A stretch of 53,966 nt of DNA from Flavobacteriaceae bacterium (GTDB taxonomy: Bacteria > Bacteroidota > Bacteroidia > Flavobacteriales > Flavobacteriaceae): positions 1 through 53,966 of the forward strand of contig PKDQ01000025.1 in the NCBI GenBank assembly GCA_002862645.1. Direction: 5' to 3'. The notes below the pieces were generated by a model, which saw nothing but the letters and a program-made list of their open reading frames with translations, was not told the DNA's origin and ran no database searches. Shown here piece after piece: positions 40,927 to 49,845 of this stretch; the stretch's first letter is position 1; each line of letters begins with the position of its first letter. The position numbers and the translations under genes are program-made.

Positions 40927-41859
40927 ATGAAAGAAGGTATATTCGCTGTCTTTACAACACCAAAAGGATCAATCAAAATTCGTTTAACTCACAAGGAAAC
41001 ACCAGGAACTGTAGGTAATTTTGTTGCCCTCTCGGAGGGAAATCTAGAGAATTCTTACAAGGCACAAGGAATCCCTTACTACAATGGACTGATTTTTCAC
41101 CGTGTCATAGAAAAATTTATGATTCAAGGTGGCTGCCCAGAAGGAACTGGTGTTGGTGGTCCAGGGTATCAATTTGAAGATGAATTTCACCCAGAGCTCA
41201 AACATGACAAACCCGGTGTTTTGTCTATGGCAAACGCTGGTCCAGGCTCGAATGGAAGTCAGTTTTTTATAACTCACAACGAAACTCCTTGGTTAGATGG
41301 AAAACATACTGTTTTTGGTTTTGTCGTAGAAGGTCAAGACGTGGTTGATCAGATTGCCCAAGGCGATCTCATAGAATCTCTTGTTATCGAACGTATTGGC
41401 GATGAAGCAATAGCCTTTAATGCTGTAGAAACTTTTAGGGTTTTTGAAGGTAGTCGTGAGCAGCGATTACGTGAGGCTAATGAGGAACAAGAAAAAGCAC
41501 TTGAAAAAGTAGCTGCAGGTTTTGAAAAAACAGCTTCTGGATTGCGCTATCAGTTTATTCAGCGTGGCGAGGGTGCTTCTTCTGAAAAAGGGAAAACCGT
41601 TTCTGTTCATTATAAGGGGCAGCTTTTAGACGGAACTGTTTTTGATTCATCATATAATAGAAATCAACCAATTGAATTCAAACTGGGTATGGGCCAAGTA
41701 ATTCCTGGATGGGACGAAGGTATTCAACTCTTATCCGTTGGAGATAAGGCACGCTTTGTTATTCCAAGTGATTTAGGTTATGGTGCTAGGGGTGCAGGCG
41801 GCGTAATTCCCCCTGATGCCACGCTTATTTTTGATGTTGAATTGGTAGGCCTAAGCTAA
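40927..41859 (+). CDS. cyclophilin-FKBP fusion peptidyl-prolyl isomerase
   Basis: The 310-aa protein joins two unrelated PPIase families. Residues about 1-175 are cyclophilin: [17 protein letters not shown] (active-site FHR), [20 protein letters not shown] and [12 protein letters not shown] charged helix ([20 protein letters not shown]) links to an FKBP domain at about 205-310 with [40 protein letters not shown] and [20 protein letters not shown]. Both active sites look complete. There is no signal peptide, so it is cytoplasmic. Cyclophilin-FKBP fusions have been described in Flavobacterium. Its stop interlocks (CTAA) with that of the convergent gene. Confidence 0.95.
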   Translation: MKEGIFAVFTTPKGSIKIRLTHKETPGTVGNFVALSEGNLENSYKAQGIPYYNGLIFHRVIEKFMIQGGCPEGTGVGGPGYQFEDEFHPELKHDKPGVLSMANAGPGSNGSQFFITHNETPWLDGKHTVFGFVVEGQDVVDQIAQGDLIESLVIERIGDEAIAFNAVETFRVFEGSREQRLREANEEQEKALEKVAAGFEKTASGLRYQFIQRGEGASSEKGKTVSVHYKGQLLDGTVFDSSYNRNQPIEFKLGMGQVIPGWDEGIQLLSVGDKARFVIPSDLGYGARGAGGVIPPDATLIFDVELVGLS

Positions 41860-42413
41860 ACTTTCCACTTTATATTACAACCTAGACTGGGTTTTTGAAG
41901 CGTATCAATGGTTTTTCCAGAAAGTAGCGCATCTAATGCTGTGCGCAAATCTTTTCCTGTTACAGGCAATTCATTTTTGGGTCTTGAACTGTCCATTTGA
42001 CCGCGATATACCAAGGTTTTTTCGGCATCAAATAGATAAAAGTCGGGTGTGCAAGCAGCATCATAAGCTTTGGCTACATCTTGACTTTCATCGTATAGAT
42101 ACGGAAAGCTGAAGCCGTATTTTTTGGCTGTTTCTTTCATTAAGGCTGGATCGTCATCGGGATATTTTACAACATCATTACTTGAAATGGCCACAAATCC
42201 AATACCACTGTTTTGATAATCTTTAGCAAAAGCAGTAATACCTTCCATAACATGGATAACATAAGGACAATGGTTGCAAATAAACATAACAACAGTGCCT
42301 CTTGTTCCGCTAATATTGTCAAAGGAGTATGTTTTGCTATCTGCTGTATTTAGTAATGAAAAATCAGGTGCTTTAGTGCCCAAAGCCAACATGTTTGAAG
42401 GAGTACGTGCCAT
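41856..42413 (-). CDS. thioredoxin-fold peroxiredoxin-like protein with CxxC motif
   Basis: The ATG at 42413 gives 185 aa; the frame extends four codons to a TTG. It starts [20 protein letters not shown], the AhpC/TSA type opening, and has the redox motif [11 protein letters not shown] (CxxC, about 46-49), a [20 protein letters not shown] segment with cis-Pro, and the ending SLGCNIKW with a further Cys. This is the CNHCPYV subfamily of thioredoxin-like proteins, common in Bacteroidota. It has no signal peptide and may reduce peroxides or disulfides in the cytosol. The substrate is unknown. Confidence 0.88.
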   Translation of the reverse strand: MARTPSNMLALGTKAPDFSLLNTADSKTYSFDNISGTRGTVVMFICNHCPYVIHVMEGITAFAKDYQNSGIGFVAISSNDVVKYPDDDPALMKETAKKYGFSFPYLYDESQDVAKAYDAACTPDFYLFDAEKTLVYRGQMDSSRPKNELPVTGKDLRTALDALLSGKTIDTLQKPSLGCNIKWKV

Positions 42414-42741
42414 ATTTTTTTTCAAAAATAACGATAAAATATTATAGGATAACCTCGTCTCCCTTTTACTTTTTGATATAAGAATGGATTTAGCTAAAAG
42501 AGACTGAAATCCCTCTAAATGCTCTTTCTAAATGAAGATTTTGTATTTGACTACTGTGTTGCTTGTTTGCGATTTTTTTATTCGGTAATTACCAAGAAAT
42601 AATCTTTGACTTTTGTTTATTTAACATCAAAAAAATAGTGCCTTGAAACTGCGTGTAAGCAGACTTCTCTGACACTTTTTTGGTATTCAGTTTTAGATAT
42701 AATTAAAGATTTGGTTCCACTAAAATACAAATCTTTAGCAA
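42414..42741. other. gene-free stretch
   Basis: I find no coding frame of use in these 328 bases on either strand. The base composition is AT-rich. The only structure seen is the inverted repeat at 42705-42736. Confidence 0.6.
42705..42736 (-). terminator. weak terminator candidate after the ABC exporter
   Basis: AAAGATTTG and CAAATCTTT are perfect nine-base arms around a 14-base loop, 5 bp after the ABC gene stop. No T-run follows on the minus strand (TTAATTATATC), so termination would be weak. Confidence 0.35.
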
Positions 42742-44502
42742 CTACGTTTTAGTCTCTTCTATGCGCTGTTCTTCGTAGAGTTCTTTGTAGTATCCTGCTT
42801 TGTTTACAAGCTCTTTATGTGTGCCGTATTGGGCTATTTCGCCATCCTTGAGTACGAGAATATAATCTGCGTTCTTTGCCGAGGATACCCTGTGACATAC
42901 AATTATGGCGGAAGTGTCCTTATTGTTTTTTTTAAGCTCGTTTAAAATGGCCTCTTCTGTTTCTGTATCCACGGCCGATAAGCAATCGTCTAGCAAAAGA
43001 ATTTTCGGATTTTTAATCAATGCCCGTGCAATTGATAACCGTTGCTTTTGACCACCAGACAGGGTAATGCCTCTTTCACCTAGCATGGTTTCATATCCTG
43101 CTTTAAACCCAACAATATTAGCGTGAACTGATGCTTGTTTTGCTGCTTTTTCAATTTCTTCTTCCGTAGCGTCGGGTTTACCGAAGCGTATGTTATGCGC
43201 TATAGTGTCAGAAAACAGAAACGGTTGTTGAGGTACAACCCCCATGATTTCACGAATATCATGTTGCGTATAATCTTGCAAAGCGAAATTCCCTAAAGAG
43301 ACTTTTCCAGAATGGGGTAAATAGGTTTTGGACAAAAGCTGTAAAAGTGTTGTTTTGCCAGATCCAGTTGGCCCCATAACAGCAAGGGTTTTACCCGACG
43401 GTAATTTAAAGGAAACATCCTTTAGCGATTGAATCCCTGTGTCATCATAAATAAAATTAACCTTATCAAAGCTGATGTCAATGCTTGTTATTTTTTTGTT
43501 GGCAGTTATGCCGTCTTGTATGTCGGGTTCTTGACCCAAAAATTCGTTGATACGTTTTTGAGAAGCTTCTGCTTGCTGTATGATAGAGGTTACCCAACCA
43601 ACGGTTGCTACTGGCCATGTCAACATGTTCACATAAATGATAAACTCAGCTAAAACGCCCAGTTCAATTTGCCCATTCATATATTGATTCCCCCCGATAA
43701 AAATGACCAAAACATTACTGATACCAATCAGCAAAATCATCATAGGGAAAAACCAGGCTTGAACCTGAACCAATGACATATTTTTAGTCTTGCTTTCCTT
43801 TGATATAGATGCCATTTCTATAGTTCTGTTTGGTTCAATGGCATAAGTCTTAATGACGTTAATCCCACTAAAAGACTCTTGGCTGAATGTGGATAGCTTG
43901 GACAACATTTGCTGCACAAGGGTGCTTCTCTCGTGTATGGCCCTGCTGAGTCGGTATATTAAAAAAGATAATATAGGCAGGGGAAGAAGCGTGTATAAGG
44001 TTAGTTTTGGCGCTACACTTAACATATAGCTGATTACAATAACAAAAAGGGTGATTGTATTGATGCTGTACATAAGTGCTGGACCCACATACATGCGAAC
44101 TCGAGATACGTCTTCACTGATGCGACTCATTAAGTCACCAACACGGTTTTTCTTGTAGAAACGCAACGAGAGTTTTTGATAGTGGTTGTAAACGGCGTTT
44201 TTTAGGTCATATTCAATATGCCTCGAAACATTGATGATGGTTTGGCGCATACTAAAGGTAAAGATGCCAGAAATAAGTGCAGCACCCACAATCAGCGCTA
44301 TATTGGTTAAAAGCAATCTTTTGATATCGGTTAAATCGGTCTCCCCAGTTCTTATAAATTGCTCTATGACGGTAATTGAATCTCCAACAAGGCTGGGGGC
44401 AAGGACAGCAAAAATACGAGATGAAACTGTAAAGAGTAACCCTAACAGTAGTAGGAATCGATATTTCTTTAGATAACGGTTGAGGTATTGAAGCGCGCGC
44501 AA
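42742..44502 (-). CDS. ABC exporter, fused permease and ATPase (MdlB/MsbA type)
   Basis: The 586-aa protein has a six-helix transmembrane domain (about 1-310) and an ATPase domain with Walker A GPTGSGKTTLLQLL, signature LSGGQKQRLSIARAL, Walker B ILLLDDCLSAVD and the switch IIVCHRVSSAKNADYI. The glutamate after Walker B is replaced by Asp-Cys (DDC), so catalysis may depend on a partner half. This is common in the heterodimeric exporters (BmrC-like). A partner is not adjacent. The start is TTG, directly after a TAA; TATCTTCG at 44515-44522 is close upstream. The substrate is unknown, perhaps lipid or drug. Confidence 0.9.
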   Translation of the reverse strand: MRALQYLNRYLKKYRFLLLLGLLFTVSSRIFAVLAPSLVGDSITVIEQFIRTGETDLTDIKRLLLTNIALIVGAALISGIFTFSMRQTIINVSRHIEYDLKNAVYNHYQKLSLRFYKKNRVGDLMSRISEDVSRVRMYVGPALMYSINTITLFVIVISYMLSVAPKLTLYTLLPLPILSFLIYRLSRAIHERSTLVQQMLSKLSTFSQESFSGINVIKTYAIEPNRTIEMASISKESKTKNMSLVQVQAWFFPMMILLIGISNVLVIFIGGNQYMNGQIELGVLAEFIIYVNMLTWPVATVGWVTSIIQQAEASQKRINEFLGQEPDIQDGITANKKITSIDISFDKVNFIYDDTGIQSLKDVSFKLPSGKTLAVMGPTGSGKTTLLQLLSKTYLPHSGKVSLGNFALQDYTQHDIREIMGVVPQQPFLFSDTIAHNIRFGKPDATEEEIEKAAKQASVHANIVGFKAGYETMLGERGITLSGGQKQRLSIARALIKNPKILLLDDCLSAVDTETEEAILNELKKNNKDTSAIIVCHRVSSAKNADYILVLKDGEIAQYGTHKELVNKAGYYKELYEEQRIEETKT

Positions 44503-44574
44503 TTATTTTTTTTACGAAGATAGGATTTTAGGTCTTTGCATCAAATCTTGTGTAGGATATCATTTAAAATCTCC

Positions 44575-44582
44575 TATTTTTG
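44575..44582 (+). promoter_or_regulatory. promoter -7 element of nusB
   Basis: TATTTTTG fits TAnnTTTG, 21 bp before the ATG. Confidence 0.5.
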
Positions 44583-44603
44583 CATCATCAAACGTTCTTA
44601 TAA

Positions 44604-45536
44604 ATGATTACTCGTCGTCACTTACGCACCAAGGTTATGCAAGCGCTTTACGCACAGCAACTTGACCCAACAGACAATCTTGCAACAGGAGAATCATGGA
44701 TTTTGAAAAGCAGTCAGGATTTTTACCTTCTTTATATTACGCTTCTCGATTTGTTCCAAGAGCTTCATTGTTGTGGATATGCGCTTTATGAGAAAAATAC
44801 CAAAAAACACTTACAAGAAAACAAAAACGAAACAAATCCTAAGTTTTTTAGCAACAAAGCTCTTTTGGCGTTATGCGATAATGAAGTTCTAGCAGCACAA
44901 AGCAAAAAATACAAGCTTAAGTACTGGAAAAATCACGAAGAATATGTGCGTTTGGTTTGGGATGAAATTACCGCTTCTACAGTGTATAATGATTATTTAA
45001 AGATCGAAACCACCAGCCTTGAAGATGATCAAGATTTTTTGGTAGCACTTTTTACTAAAGTAATTGTGCCTTTTGAACGTTTGGGTGAATTTATGGAGGA
45101 GGTTAACATCTCTTGGGTGGACGATGCGCCACTTGCCAACACCATAGTTCGAAACAGCCTAAAGCGAATTACTGAACCCAACAGCATCATCACCGTTCTG
45201 TACAAAGACCAAGAAGATCGTAAATTCTCCTTAAAACTTTTTAGAAAAGTAGCACTTAACAAAGCAGAACTTATCGATGAAATAAAGGGACGAACGCCAA
45301 ATTGGGATTCGGGCCGTATTGCTGAATTGGACTTCACTTTATTATTAATGGCTTTGGCTGAATTACTTTATTTCCCCTCAATACCCGTAAATGTTACCAT
45401 CAACGAATACTTAGAGATCGCTAAGGAATACGCCACACCAAAGAGCAGTATGTTTATAAACGGGATATTAGATAGCGTTGTCAAGGACATGACAAAAGAA
45501 AAACGCATTCAAAAAAATATACGTGGAATGCAGTAA
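44604..45536 (+). CDS. nusB: transcription antitermination factor NusB, long form
   Basis: NusB with S10 binds boxA RNA and helps rRNA operon transcription. The 310-aa protein is twice the length of E. coli NusB (139). It has the N-terminal RRHLRTKVMQALYAQQLDPT, then an extended middle part (about 50-190; LFQELHCCGYALYEKNTKKH and on). The C-terminal half has WDSGRIAELDFTLLLMALAE, VTINEYLEIAKEYATPKSSM, and FINGILDSVVKDM, the classic NusB ending. The extension is usual in Bacteroidota. The end lies 28 bp before the lipoprotein gene start; nusB, the DUF1573 gene and yajC form a run closed by a terminator. Confidence 0.93.
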   Translation: MITRRHLRTKVMQALYAQQLDPTDNLATGESWILKSSQDFYLLYITLLDLFQELHCCGYALYEKNTKKHLQENKNETNPKFFSNKALLALCDNEVLAAQSKKYKLKYWKNHEEYVRLVWDEITASTVYNDYLKIETTSLEDDQDFLVALFTKVIVPFERLGEFMEEVNISWVDDAPLANTIVRNSLKRITEPNSIITVLYKDQEDRKFSLKLFRKVALNKAELIDEIKGRTPNWDSGRIAELDFTLLLMALAELLYFPSIPVNVTINEYLEIAKEYATPKSSMFINGILDSVVKDMTKEKRIQKNIRGMQ

Positions 45537-45564
45537 TATGTTTATTTTTGAAAAAATTTATAAA

Positions 45565-46053
45565 ATGAAATCATTTGTTCTGGCCTTAGTTGCCTTATTT
45601 ATGTTGAGTTGCTCACAAAGCGCCTCAAAGAAAGTTAAACAAGAAAATGTTGAAAAAGCTACAGCACAACAAGAAGCCAATGAGGACTTGCCCGTGATGT
45701 CTTTTGAAAGAGCTGAACACGATTTTGGCACCATAAACGAAGGTGATGTAGTTGAAACATCCTTTGCCTTTACAAATACAGGAAAAAGCGATCTAATTAT
45801 TTTAGATGCCCGTGGAAGCTGTGGGTGTACAGTTCCTGAGTATCCTAAAAATACTCCAATTGAACCAGGTGAAACAAGGGAAATAAAAGTAAAGTTTGAT
45901 TCTGCAAACAAACCAGGTAATCAAACGAAAACGGTAACACTAACCAATAACACCGAACGCGGTCGAGATATTCTTCGTATCAAAACAATGGTTACTGCTG
46001 ATCCTGTAAAAGAACAACAACGCCAAGCGGCTCGCAACCAAATGAACCAATAA
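45565..46053 (+). CDS. DUF1573 lipoprotein
   Basis: The ATG at 45565 gives 162 aa with a lipoprotein signal (LALVALFMLSCS, Cys about 17), then a Lys/Glu/Gln-rich linker. A DUF1573 immunoglobulin-like domain follows: FERAEHDFGTINEGDVVETS, FAFTNTGKSDLIILDARGSC, GCTVPEYPKNTPIEPGE and IKVKFDSANKPGNQTKTVTL. The SCGCT dicysteine motif is conserved in the family. Function is unknown; the protein is probably in the periplasm or outer membrane. Its stop TAA overlaps the yajC ATG by one base. Confidence 0.9.
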   Translation: MKSFVLALVALFMLSCSQSASKKVKQENVEKATAQQEANEDLPVMSFERAEHDFGTINEGDVVETSFAFTNTGKSDLIILDARGSCGCTVPEYPKNTPIEPGETREIKVKFDSANKPGNQTKTVTLTNNTERGRDILRIKTMVTADPVKEQQRQAARNQMNQ

Positions 46054-46358
46054 TGATGCAAATTTTTCAAGCTACCGGTGGAGGAAACTTCACCTTGTTA
46101 ATCCTCATGTTAGGGGTTATATTTTTGTTTTTAATTTTACCCCAACTGCGCAGAGCAAAAAAGGAGCGTAAATTTAAAAATGCACTTAAAAAAGGCGATT
46201 TGGTTGTAACCAAAGGTGGTATACACGGTAAGATTATTGAAGTAAACGACAGCAATGATACTTGCGTTATTGAGACCATGGCCGGTAAGGTAAAAATGGA
46301 GCGCAGCTTTATCTCTCATGAGATGAGTAAGCAACGTGCGACTCCTGCTAAAAAATAA
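46053..46358 (+). CDS. yajC: preprotein translocase subunit YajC
   Basis: YajC joins SecDF and YidC. The 101-aa product has one helix (about 12-30; LLILMLGVIFLFLILPQLRR), then the family motif PQLRRAKKERKFKNALKKGD and LVVTKGGIHGKIIEVND, TCVIETMAGKVKMERSFIS. The usual QLRPQxKR wording is slightly changed. It is coupled to the lipoprotein gene by a one-base overlap. A terminator at 46369 follows. Confidence 0.93.
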   Translation: MMQIFQATGGGNFTLLILMLGVIFLFLILPQLRRAKKERKFKNALKKGDLVVTKGGIHGKIIEVNDSNDTCVIETMAGKVKMERSFISHEMSKQRATPAKK

Positions 46359-46368
46359 AATTTCCATA

Positions 46369-46410
46369 AGCTGCTTATGTTTAAACTCATAGGCAGCTAC
46401 TTTTTCTTTT
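46369..46410 (+). terminator. intrinsic terminator after yajC
   Basis: AGCTGCTTATG pairs with CATAGGCAGCT (one G-U) around an eight-base loop, followed by TTTTTCTTTT. It ends at the base before the pyrD ATG, so pyrD must be read by readthrough or from a promoter inside this zone. Confidence 0.75.
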
Positions 46411-47430
46411 ATGTACAAACGTCTAATACGTCCTGTCCTTTTTCTTTTTGATCCAGAAGGGGTGCACTATTTTTCGTTCGCTGCCATACGCCTGTTACAT
46501 CGTATTCCTTTTATGGGATTTATTATTAAAGCGCTATATGCTTCCCATAAACCAACACTTGAACGCGAGGTTTTTGGACTTAGATTCCCAAACCCTGTTG
46601 GCCTAGCAGCGGGATTTGATAAGGATGCTAAACTCTATCACGAACTTGCAAATTTTGGTTTTGGCTTTATCGAAATTGGAACGGTAACGCCCAAGCCACA
46701 AGACGGCAATCCCAAACCACGTTTGTTTCGATTAAAAAAAGACAAAGGAATCATTAATCGCATGGGTTTTAACAACGAAGGTGTTGTGGCTGCTGCGAGA
46801 AGACTTAAGAAAAACAAAGGAGTACTGATTGGTGGTAATATTGGCAAGAATAAAACCACACCTAACGATCAGGCACAAGACGATTACCTTATTTGTTTTG
46901 ATGCCTTGTTCGATGTTGTGGACTATTTTGTAGTTAACGTCAGCTCGCCCAATACACCTAACCTTCGAGACCTTCAAGAAAAAGAGCCACTGTACAAGCT
47001 GTTAAATGTTTTGCAAAAGCGAAACAGCGAAAAATCATCACGTAAACCCATACTGCTAAAAATAGCTCCCGATTTAAGCGATTCGCAGTTGGATGATATT
47101 ATAGAGATCGTAGCAAACACCAAAATTGATGGTGTTATTGCCGCCAATACAACGCTGTCACGAACAGGTCTAATGAGCAGTACTGAATTAATCAATCAAG
47201 CAGGAGGCTTGAGTGGAAAGCCACTGACAAAACGCAGTACGGAAGTCATTTCATATTTACATACGAAAAGTAAGGCCGCTTTTCCTATTATCGGTGTAGG
47301 AGGTATACATACTCCTAAAGATGCTCAAGAGAAATTAGCTGCTGGTGCTTCTTTGGTGCAGCTTTATACAGGCTTTGTTTATGAAGGCCCTGGGGTGGTT
47401 AAGCGTATGAATCGCTTCTTCACTCTTTAA
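46411..47430 (+). CDS. pyrD: dihydroorotate dehydrogenase (quinone), class 2
   Basis: This membrane-linked flavoenzyme oxidises dihydroorotate to orotate with quinone. The 339-aa product has the class 2 N-terminal helix region (about 1-45) and [50 protein letters not shown], the catalytic serine in [32 protein letters not shown] and [20 protein letters not shown] follow. Length is normal. It begins right after the yajC terminator; pyrF lies far off at 10622. Confidence 0.96.
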   Translation: MYKRLIRPVLFLFDPEGVHYFSFAAIRLLHRIPFMGFIIKALYASHKPTLEREVFGLRFPNPVGLAAGFDKDAKLYHELANFGFGFIEIGTVTPKPQDGNPKPRLFRLKKDKGIINRMGFNNEGVVAAARRLKKNKGVLIGGNIGKNKTTPNDQAQDDYLICFDALFDVVDYFVVNVSSPNTPNLRDLQEKEPLYKLLNVLQKRNSEKSSRKPILLKIAPDLSDSQLDDIIEIVANTKIDGVIAANTTLSRTGLMSSTELINQAGGLSGKPLTKRSTEVISYLHTKSKAAFPIIGVGGIHTPKDAQEKLAAGASLVQLYTGFVYEGPGVVKRMNRFFTL

Positions 47431-47618
47431 TAGGATTTATATGGTTAAAATCTTTGCCGAGAATGGAAGCACATTAGCGAAAAGGATACGGATGTAAGGT
47501 CGAGTATTTAGAACATCACAACATAGCCTAAGTTTAGATGGTCTTCAGTTGTCCACAAAATTCAGCCCAATTATTTCATTATATTTATGCTTAATCTCTA
47601 TTAATTTTAATACCCAAA
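47431..47618. other. intergenic stretch between pyrD and the M3 peptidase
   Basis: This is 188 bases with no clear gene, RNA or hairpin. No convincing TAnnTTTG element was found. Confidence 0.5.
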
Positions 47619-49742
47619 ATGAAAACGTCTAACACATATACTTCCCTTTTAATATTTCTAGGTCTCGTTGTATTTTCTTGTACTACTGAATGGAATCAAA
47701 ATACACTCCTAAAGTCATGGACAGGACCCTATTTGGGCACTCCTGCTTTTGATAAAATGCAGGTAGCAGATGTAAAGCCAGCCATGCTTAAAGCAATGAG
47801 GCTCAAATTATCGGAAATAGAGGCCATTGCAACAAATCCTGAGCCACCAACCTTTGAAAATACGATTGTGGCCATGGAACGATCTGGAAAAGTTTTAGAT
47901 TGCGCTTTTACATATTATGGTATTTTTAGTAGTAATATGTCCTCTCCAGAATTTAGAGAAGTGCAAACAGAACTCGCCCCGTTATTTTCGGAATTCCAAT
48001 CTAAAATTACGCAAAATGAACTGCTTTTTAAGCGAATTAAAAACGTGTATGAAGCCTCAAAAATAAAACCACTAGAAGCAGACCAACAACGTGTAGTTGA
48101 ACTTACCTACCAAGGCTTTGCCATGAATGGCGCTGATTTAGACGATGTCAAAAAGAAACGTTACGCAGCCATCAATAAGGAGCTTTCTTCACTCTATACT
48201 AAGTTTTCAAACAATGTACTTCATGACGAAGAAAATTATGTTACTTACTTAAATGAAAATCAGTTAGATGGGCTTTTAGATGATTTTATCAAGTCTGCTG
48301 CTCGTGTAGCAAATAGCAAGGGTAGGCAAGGAGAATATGCGGTTACCAATACCCGTTCTTCAATGGATCCGTTTTTGACCTTTTCTACCGAACGCGATTT
48401 GCGTAAACAAGTTTGGAGCAATTATTATGCTCGTGGCGACAATGGCGATTCATATGATAATAAGGAAATCATTGCACAAATATTAAAACTTCGCAAAGAG
48501 CGGGTAGCCTTCTTGGGGTACGACAATTACGCTGCTTGGCGCCTACAAAATCGTATGGCAAAAAATCCAGAAAATGCCATGGCACTTATGGAAGCTGTAT
48601 GGCCAGCAGCCATTACACGCGTAGCCGAAGAAGTTACAGACATGCAAGCTGTGGCAGATGCAAATGGAGATAATATTACTATAGCACCATGGGACTACCG
48701 TTTTTATGCAGAAAAAGTACGTAAAGCAAAGTATGATTTAGATTCAGATGAAGTGAAGCAATATTTGCAATTAGATAAGCTCACAGCGGCCATGCATTAT
48801 GTAGCGAGTCGTTTATTTAACTATTCTTTTTCGCTTGTAAAAGAAGGGGAGGTTCCAGTGTTCCACGAGGACGTTAACGTTTGGGAGGTAACCGATAATC
48901 AAACAGGAGCACATATTGGTCTTTGGTATTTGGACCCGTATGCAAGAGAAGGAAAACGTTCTGGTGCTTGGGCGACCACGTATAGAAGCTTCTCAACTTT
49001 TGATGGAAAAACCAATGTTTTAGCGTCAAATAATTCAAATTTTGTCAAACCAGCACCTGGGGAGGCCTTGCTTATTTCTTGGGATGATGCTACAACGTTC
49101 TTCCACGAATTTGGTCATGCGCTACACTTTTTTGCATCTGAAGTGCGATATCCAACCCTTAACAGTGGCGTAAGAGATTATACAGAATTTCAATCCCAGC
49201 TATTAGAACGCTGGCTGTCAACAGATGAAGTAATCGACCAGTTTTTGGTGCACCAAGAAACGGACGCACCTATGCCCGATGCTTTGGTGTCAAAAATTAA
49301 AAAGGCAGCAACCTTCAGCCAAGGGTTTGCTACTACGGAATATTTAGCATCCGCTCTGATGGATATGAAACTTCATTTGGCCGATCCAACAGATCTGGAT
49401 GTTGATCTGTTTGAACGTGAAACATTAGCTGCGCTAAATATGCCAAAAGAATTACCCATGCGTCATAGAACATCCCATTTTGGACACGTATTTTCTGGCG
49501 AGGGTTATGCAACAGCCTATTACGGGTATATGTGGGCAGATGTGTTAACAGCTGACGCCTCAGAAGCATTCAGAGAGGCTCCGGGGGGCTTTTATGACCA
49601 AGCGATGGCAGAAAAATTAGTGAAACACTTATTTGCGCCACGGAATTCCATTGAGCCTGCCCAAGCATATAGATTGTTTAGAGGTAGAGATGCTTCTATC
49701 GATGCTTTGATGCGTGCTAGGGGCTTTCCTATTACCCCATAA
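47619..49742 (+). CDS. M3-family zinc metallopeptidase (peptidyl-dipeptidase Dcp-like)
   Basis: The 707-aa product has a lipoprotein signal (LLIFLGLVVFSCTTEW, Cys about 21), a long helical N-terminal part (about 40-400), and the zinc motif FFHEFGHALHFFAS (HExxH) with the third ligand Glu downstream in DYTEFQSQLLERW. The opening GPYLGTPAFDKMQVADVKPA and ATNPEPPTFENTIVAMERSG fit Dcp and oligopeptidase A. It would cut dipeptides from C-termini of peptides in the periplasm or on the outer membrane. Lone gene, same strand as pyrD and acs. Confidence 0.93.
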   Translation: MKTSNTYTSLLIFLGLVVFSCTTEWNQNTLLKSWTGPYLGTPAFDKMQVADVKPAMLKAMRLKLSEIEAIATNPEPPTFENTIVAMERSGKVLDCAFTYYGIFSSNMSSPEFREVQTELAPLFSEFQSKITQNELLFKRIKNVYEASKIKPLEADQQRVVELTYQGFAMNGADLDDVKKKRYAAINKELSSLYTKFSNNVLHDEENYVTYLNENQLDGLLDDFIKSAARVANSKGRQGEYAVTNTRSSMDPFLTFSTERDLRKQVWSNYYARGDNGDSYDNKEIIAQILKLRKERVAFLGYDNYAAWRLQNRMAKNPENAMALMEAVWPAAITRVAEEVTDMQAVADANGDNITIAPWDYRFYAEKVRKAKYDLDSDEVKQYLQLDKLTAAMHYVASRLFNYSFSLVKEGEVPVFHEDVNVWEVTDNQTGAHIGLWYLDPYAREGKRSGAWATTYRSFSTFDGKTNVLASNNSNFVKPAPGEALLISWDDATTFFHEFGHALHFFASEVRYPTLNSGVRDYTEFQSQLLERWLSTDEVIDQFLVHQETDAPMPDALVSKIKKAATFSQGFATTEYLASALMDMKLHLADPTDLDVDLFERETLAALNMPKELPMRHRTSHFGHVFSGEGYATAYYGYMWADVLTADASEAFREAPGGFYDQAMAEKLVKHLFAPRNSIEPAQAYRLFRGRDASIDALMRARGFPITP

Positions 49743-49845
49743 CGGAACTCTTTCAACATGCTAAAACAGTAAAAAATTGCAGTATAAATAAAGAGTTGCG
49801 TGTATCCCTTAATTATTTTAGTACTTTCGGAAGAAATTTATTTTT

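Noticed and set aside
42414-42741. Hidden small gene or RNA
   Set aside because: I found no frame with a plausible start and composition, and no compact fold beyond one weak hairpin.
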